64,000 nucleotides of DNA, taken from Gigaspora rosea. Lineage: Eukaryota; Glomeromycota; Glomeromycetes; Diversisporales; Gigasporaceae. Shown piece after piece: positions 59,192 through 64,000 of the stretch. The notes beneath the pieces were generated by a model that was given only the letters and a program-made list of their open reading frames with translations, was not told the origin of the DNA and searched no databases. Numbering within the stretch: position 1 is the first letter of the stretch; each line of letters starts with the position of its first letter. The translations under genes were made by a program, and so were the position numbers. Where the stretch lies: NCBI GenBank assembly GCA_003550325.1, contig QKWP01000237.1, positions 27,033-91,032 on the forward strand. Reading direction: 5' to 3'.

Positions 59192-60680
59192 GATACACTT
59201 ATTCCAAAAATTACAAAATTAAGTAGTAACAATCATGAACTTGATTATTTTAAATGCTTAAATTATTAAATAATCTTCACCTAATTAGCGCTAACAAAGC
59301 AAACCAAAATTAAAGATTCACGAATTGAATAGCCTCTTAGACATCTAAATTAATAAATGCTCTACATACTCATCTCTTAATTTCATGTGAATAAAACATA
59401 GTAAATATACCAGGAACGGAGTGATATGTAATATTACGAAGTATATGGTTGCTGAGACATTTTTAATGGCGTATGTCCGCAAAATCTCATACTTGATTGG
59501 ACATTGTGCTGAACGCAGTAAAAACGTGAATTTCTGCACTTAAACATCACTTTATGCATCACATAGTACTATATTTGTCTATTGTATGAGAATTGAAACG
59601 CTTTAACATGTTTTGGTCTCGATTAAAGTGCATGCCGATCATTATAAAAATAACTTTTTTTATAATTATTGTTTCATTAACAGGAGCCATACCGTAGATA
59701 GGTACAAGTGGCGATTGAGGAACACTATAAAAATAACTTTTTTTTTTTATTGTTTCACTAACAGGAAGGAGCCATACCGTAAATAGGTAGCAATTAAAGG
59801 AAATTCTAATGTATAATTTAAAACTTGATTACTTATCCGATGTATGATTGATTGGTTAATTGATTGCAGTGAAGAAGTGAAATCTGCTGTGTAGATCGTA
59901 TTTTATTCTGTTTTTTAATAAGTAGCTGCACAACGCAGTTGCGCCAGGAACGGGGAATTAGTACATTATGATGTAAATATTATATATTTAACTTCCGAAT
60001 TACCTTGCTGATTACAAAATTACTTTAACGTCTTGTAGAGAAGAAGGTAAAAATTCTAAATTTTTATGCAACCTCTGCGAATACGTTCGTTATAGGATTA
60101 ATCAAGTGATATGGGGTCACGAATCATTTTGATCTGAGTCATGATATCACTTAATTTGATCCGATTAATTATGCGCTCAATTTAAGAGTCAGTTTACGAA
60201 ACAATGTAGAGAGGGCGTTAATAAGATAATAATTTAAAGTTATGTAATGCGAGAACGATAATAATATATTTAAGGGGCAATGACGATGTTGATACCTGAT
60301 ATCTGCATTGAATAGAATTATTGAATAAATTTACTAAATTAGACAAATTTTTGTATAACTTAAAAATAACCTTAAATAGTAAATTTACCATATCAGAAAG
60401 GCGCATAATATTGTACGAGCCTATGAATTATACGACATATGGTAATGTACTAATTTTTTGAATAAAATTTTCCGTCAACACTTATAAAATTAGTATTCCA
60501 TATACAATCATAATCCTTTTCCCTTTGTTACGTAATTATTTTTAATGAGAAAGATTAAAAAATTAGTAATTATCATATAGATAAAATTTGTAAAAAAATT
60601 TATACTTTGATTAAAATCTAATTTAAATCACCCAATTTCAGATCATCTCCCATCTTCTAGCCCATAACCCTTTTGTCACA
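59192..60680. other. Intergenic, no supported gene
   Basis: A CCAGGAACGGAGTGATATG block at 59410 resembles 50868-50945 and 50990-51060, a small dispersed repeat. A duplicated GGAGCCATACCGTA lies at 59683 and 59767. No gene. Confidence 0.4.
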
Positions 60681-60797
60681 TACTATACGACCGCGAAATA
60701 ATGCGCATGAGTGTAATTTCAATTTTCACTATAAATTAACTTAGTTCAAACCATAATTCAAAATAATACCCCCACGCATAATTTCACGGTTATACAG
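60681..60797. mobile_element. Short MITE, GCGAAATAATGCGCATG family
   Basis: Left CGCGAAATAATGCGCATG and right AATACCCCCACGCATAATTTC then ACGG are inverted. Sibling of 63530-63645. Confidence 0.55.
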
Positions 60798-62128
60798 TAA
60801 TAATTAAAAATCCGAACAAACGAGAGAAAATGTTCCAACCCACCACGCTCAAATGTATTATTTATAACTGTTCTAAAGCAAATAAAATTTATTATTATTG
60901 GCTTTATAAGTATGTAATTATCTTTGCCTCCAATTACGCAGTAACAATACCCGATAAACTCTGCTATAATTTCTACGCCTCTAATCAAAGCCTTAATTAT
61001 AACGTTTAGAATCCATAGGCAAAAATAGTTAAATAGTTTTTGATACTAAAATTGCTTTATTTATTCAATTTTAATCACCACTTTATTAGAAATTGCTTTC
61101 CTCTATTCAATTTTTATTTTATTAAGAAAACATCATAATCATCATCAAAATTCTAATACTATTAAAAAAAATAATGTTGACCCTATCAAAATTAGTATGC
61201 ATGCCGAACAGTTTTGTATCGGTTTTGTTACTTTATCGGACTTGAAACATGTCAAACTATTGAATTTATATAACATGAACGAATCTGTATATCAATTTTT
61301 TTATCAGATTTAACTGTTTATCTCTTTTGACAGAAACTTTTTAAGATGGTCGACTTTATAAATATAATAGTACAGCAAGCCTATTTATGATATCTAATTA
61401 AATTATAGTACTAGTACTTTTAATTTTATTCGAGACCGATATATATATCGAATATATATATATTATAACTCGTATTATAATCACCTAATAATTTAACTTA
61501 ATTTAATTTCATTTTATAACCTTACTTATTTCAATTCCTTTTAAAGATATTTTAATAAATACATCCTTTAATTCTTGTCTAAAATCAACAATTATAGTAT
61601 GTGTATCCGTTCCTGGTTTAGCGCGACTACGTCGCGCAGCTACTTATTCATTAATTTAACACAAGCTAAATGAAATTAATATATGTATGTTTAATTATGG
61701 TCATAAATTTGCTAACCATCTAAATGATCTCTATTTTTTAACCAATCAAAATTTTCTGGCCCGCGGGCCACCGCGGGCCAGAACCGGTCCGGTCCGACCC
61801 GTGATCGACATAGCTGACCCGAGTAGCCTGCGGGTCATGCGTTTGGTATAGTACTGTACGCGACACATCACTATCCATGCCATATTGATATTTAATAACA
61901 AAGTCGTTTTTTTATAGATCTACAACTTTACATGAATTCTATATGAAATAATATTTAAAAATTAGCATATAAAAAAATAATATAAGAGCAGTTTATATTT
62001 TTAAATCAAGATCCAAAATTTAGCATCAGCCGGGGTATTAATTTTTTCAACGAAGAAATTCGAAGAAATTATTTTACATAAATCATTGACAATTTATCAC
62101 CAAATTATTATTACAAACAAATATAATT
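60798..62128. other. Intergenic upstream of protease pseudogene
   Basis: AT-rich. A GC islet at 61758-61845 includes GGCCCGCGGGCC and CGCGGGCCAG, like those at transposon ends. A GCGCGACTACGTCGCGCAGC repeat lies at 61620 (also at about 54620). No ORF of note. Confidence 0.45.
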
Positions 62129-63419
62129 ATGAGAGTCATTTACATTTTAATAAACGTATTAATGTTTATTTTTACGTTCTCAAATTATTTAACAGTTCAT
62201 AGTCAAGAGGAACCAAAGGAACCATTGGCAAATTTGTGGAATATTGAAAACGAAGAAATACCCTTATATTTGAGTATTGAAAAAAAACCTATCTATGGTG
62301 GATGATATCTTGAAGCAATTATTGGATGATGATAATTTTGGAGGAACTTATATAAACGTAATCCAAAATAAGATAATTATCAACACACTAAACTTCACTA
62401 GGGCTGAGCAAATAAAAAACCGAACTGAAATAAGTCAATATATAAATCTCCTAAACTTTACAGGAGCACCTAATTCTACTGCTAAATTGACTTCCAGATT
62501 TCAAGATATAAAAAACTTAGCTAAATCTTATATACCAAAAGATTGTATGGGTTATATTAATGCAGAAATTAATAATATCATCATAGCTTTATGTAACGAA
62601 ACACGTAATAATTCTAATAATGAAGCATTTGTAAATGCCATTAACGATAGAATGTATTTTCCGATTTTCACCTACTATAATTGCTTCAATACGACAAATC
62701 ATTATACCTCTAGCTTAAACAATATGAATCTCGAAAAGAGAAATAACATAGTTATGCGAATTTTAGCTGGTGATGGCATATATGCTGATGATATAAAAAA
62801 TCTTGCCAGTAGTACGTGTTCAGCGGGCTTTTTGGCAAGAAGACAACCAAATATAAAAAATATAAATTACATTGCCACTGCTGGACATTGTTATACTCCA
62901 GGTTTTGGTTCTTATTAACTTTATTCATGGAATTCAACAAACCCCTCAACTTTATTTGGGAAAATGCAAGATTATTTACTAGAACCAATAGATTTTGGCT
63001 TAATCTATATAAGCAATAAAAATATTCAACCGGTACCATGTGTAAGGAATACACATTCTGAACGATATAAAGAATTATTTATAGATGATGTTATATTAGC
63101 ATCCAATAATGGTGCTCATTTATGTCTTTCTGGCTTACGTTCACATGTTAAATGTGGGTATATTGCAGCGTTAAATGGATTTACTTCAAATGGTAAATAT
63201 TTTCATGATGATATATTTGTTGTAAACTTGCGTAGTACAGGAGGAGATAGTGGAGGGTCTATATTTTCTTATAAAAATCTTACGCATGTTAGTCTTAATG
63301 GTATAGTACAGTGAGGTCTTTTCGATTTTTATAGTAATATTTATGGTATTACCGGAGTTACAACTATAAATTCAATTTTAAAGGTATTCAAAGACCTTGA
63401 AGTTATTACAGTTCTTTAA
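62129..63419 (+). pseudogene. Trypsin-like serine protease pseudogene
   Basis: The start at 62129 gives a signal peptide (about 26 residues, ending VHS) and a prosegment. The frame then shifts by one in the eight-A run at 62280-62287 into the long frame from 62277. The chymotrypsin-fold triad is visible: His in TAGHC (62886-62888), Asp in LEPIDFGLIYI (about 62991) and Ser in GDSGGS (63249-63251). In-frame stops interrupt it at 62916-62918 (TAA, after GFGSY) and 63312-63314 (TGA, after NGIVQ, where Trp TGG would fit). The frame then reads on to TAA 63417-63419. Pro-segment plus protease is typical of secreted bacterial and fungal S1-type proteases. Three separate lesions argue for a pseudogene rather than one sequencing error. 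Confidence 0.8.
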
Positions 63420-63529
63420 ATCCAGTAGGTCAAAACTTTAAAAGTTTTTTTTACTACATTATACATTCTACAATATATTACAACTTATACTATATTTAAA
63501 TTATGTTCTAAATTAATGTTACGTATTAT

Positions 63530-63645
63530 ACCGTATTTTCGCGAAATAACGCGCAGGGGTAAAATTATGAAATTTTGCCCAAATTAAGCTTAATTCTGGC
63601 CATTATTCGAAATAACGCCCATGCCCGTAATTTCGCGAAAAATAT
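63530..63645. mobile_element. Short MITE, CGCGAAATAACGC family
   Basis: Left TTTTCGCGAAATAACGCGCA and right CCCATGCCCGTAATTTCGCG then AAAAA are inverted repeats around a short core with a second CGAAATAACGCCCATG. The word GCGAAATAACGCCTATGGGC also occurs inside the hAT-like end at 27686-27710. Confidence 0.7.
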
Positions 63646-64000
63646 TATATATTTGAATATATTTAATAATGTAAAGATGAAATCAAAAAATTATAATACT
63701 ATAGCATTTTGAATTACTAAAGTTTAAAATTAGGGATATTAAGCAGTTAGGACAGAGCCAGTATTGAAATCACACGTTTACGATTTTAACAATAAGTAAA
63801 AAATTTTATATTTCATATTCACATAGGTGAAAATAAATTTTAATTTTTATGATCTTTTTTTATTATTTATGCATAAAATTGTCAACATTGTTTTTAAAGA
63901 TCACATTTAACCAACATTAAAACCTAGATTCGATCACGGATCTAGTACATTGTGGAGATATTGTACCATTAGAAGGAAAAATTTAAATAAGCATGCATAT

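Overview
The window looks like nuclear DNA from a filamentous fungus, most likely an arbuscular mycorrhizal fungus of the Rhizophagus type (Glomeromycotina). This rests on extreme AT richness, genes with short (about 70-180 bp) GT-AG introns, BTB-BACK and TPR proteins, a kinase-type CxxC...CxxC zinc-ribbon relic of a kind I associate with Rhizophagus kinases, and very dense decayed transposons. The genus is an inference; no rRNA or true tRNA gene is present to anchor it.

Only four protein-coding loci have real support. (1) 7405-9122 (+): a six-exon, 373-residue membrane protein of unrecognised family. (2) 23924-24668 (-): a secreted, probably GPI-anchored Reeler-domain protein with one intron and an apparent one-base frameshift just inside exon 2. 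(3) 45698-47774 (+): a two-exon BTB-BACK protein whose C-terminal half is about ten TPR repeats, followed at 48577-48900 by decayed TPR remnants. (4) 62129-63419 (+): a trypsin-like serine protease pseudogene that keeps its His/Asp/Ser triad but has one frameshift and two in-frame stops. Smaller relics are a zinc-ribbon and a TLDc scrap inside one element (19043-19262), a hAT transposase C-terminus (27821-28003) and a broken repeat-family ORF (40633-42178, -). No operon or shared pathway links these genes; each is an island in repeats.

Layout. 1-4200: a homopolymer start, a solo LTR, and a perfect 219-bp-arm palindrome ending at an N plus 40 T, which looks like an assembly junction. 5-10.5 kb: a MITE, gene 1, a second MITE. 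11-23.6 kb: a nest of inverted-repeat elements, including a 4.8-kb element with roughly 290-bp terminal repeats that contains tandem arrays and further elements, a 1.7-kb element carrying gene scraps, and a TA-flanked foldback element. 24-25 kb: Reeler gene. 25-32 kb: MITEs, tandem duplications, hAT relics and a near-complete LTR element (28245-31417) with no recognisable polymerase. 32-39.5 kb: AT-rich repeats and a roughly 100-bp tandem array split by a tRNA-derived SINE and a MITE, each with a target-site duplication. 40.6-44.3 kb: pseudogene, MITE, tandem array. 45.6-49 kb: BTB-TPR gene and its broken tail. 49-61 kb: many MITEs of at least four families and a full-length SINE with a 16-bp target duplication. 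62-64 kb: protease pseudogene and a small MITE.

The most notable pattern is a set of non-autonomous elements, several with 8-bp target duplications, whose ends are built from reiterated 9-19-bp motifs and some of whose cores carry CCCTAA-like runs. They sit beside a hAT transposase relic, so hAT-type mobilisation is plausible but unproven.
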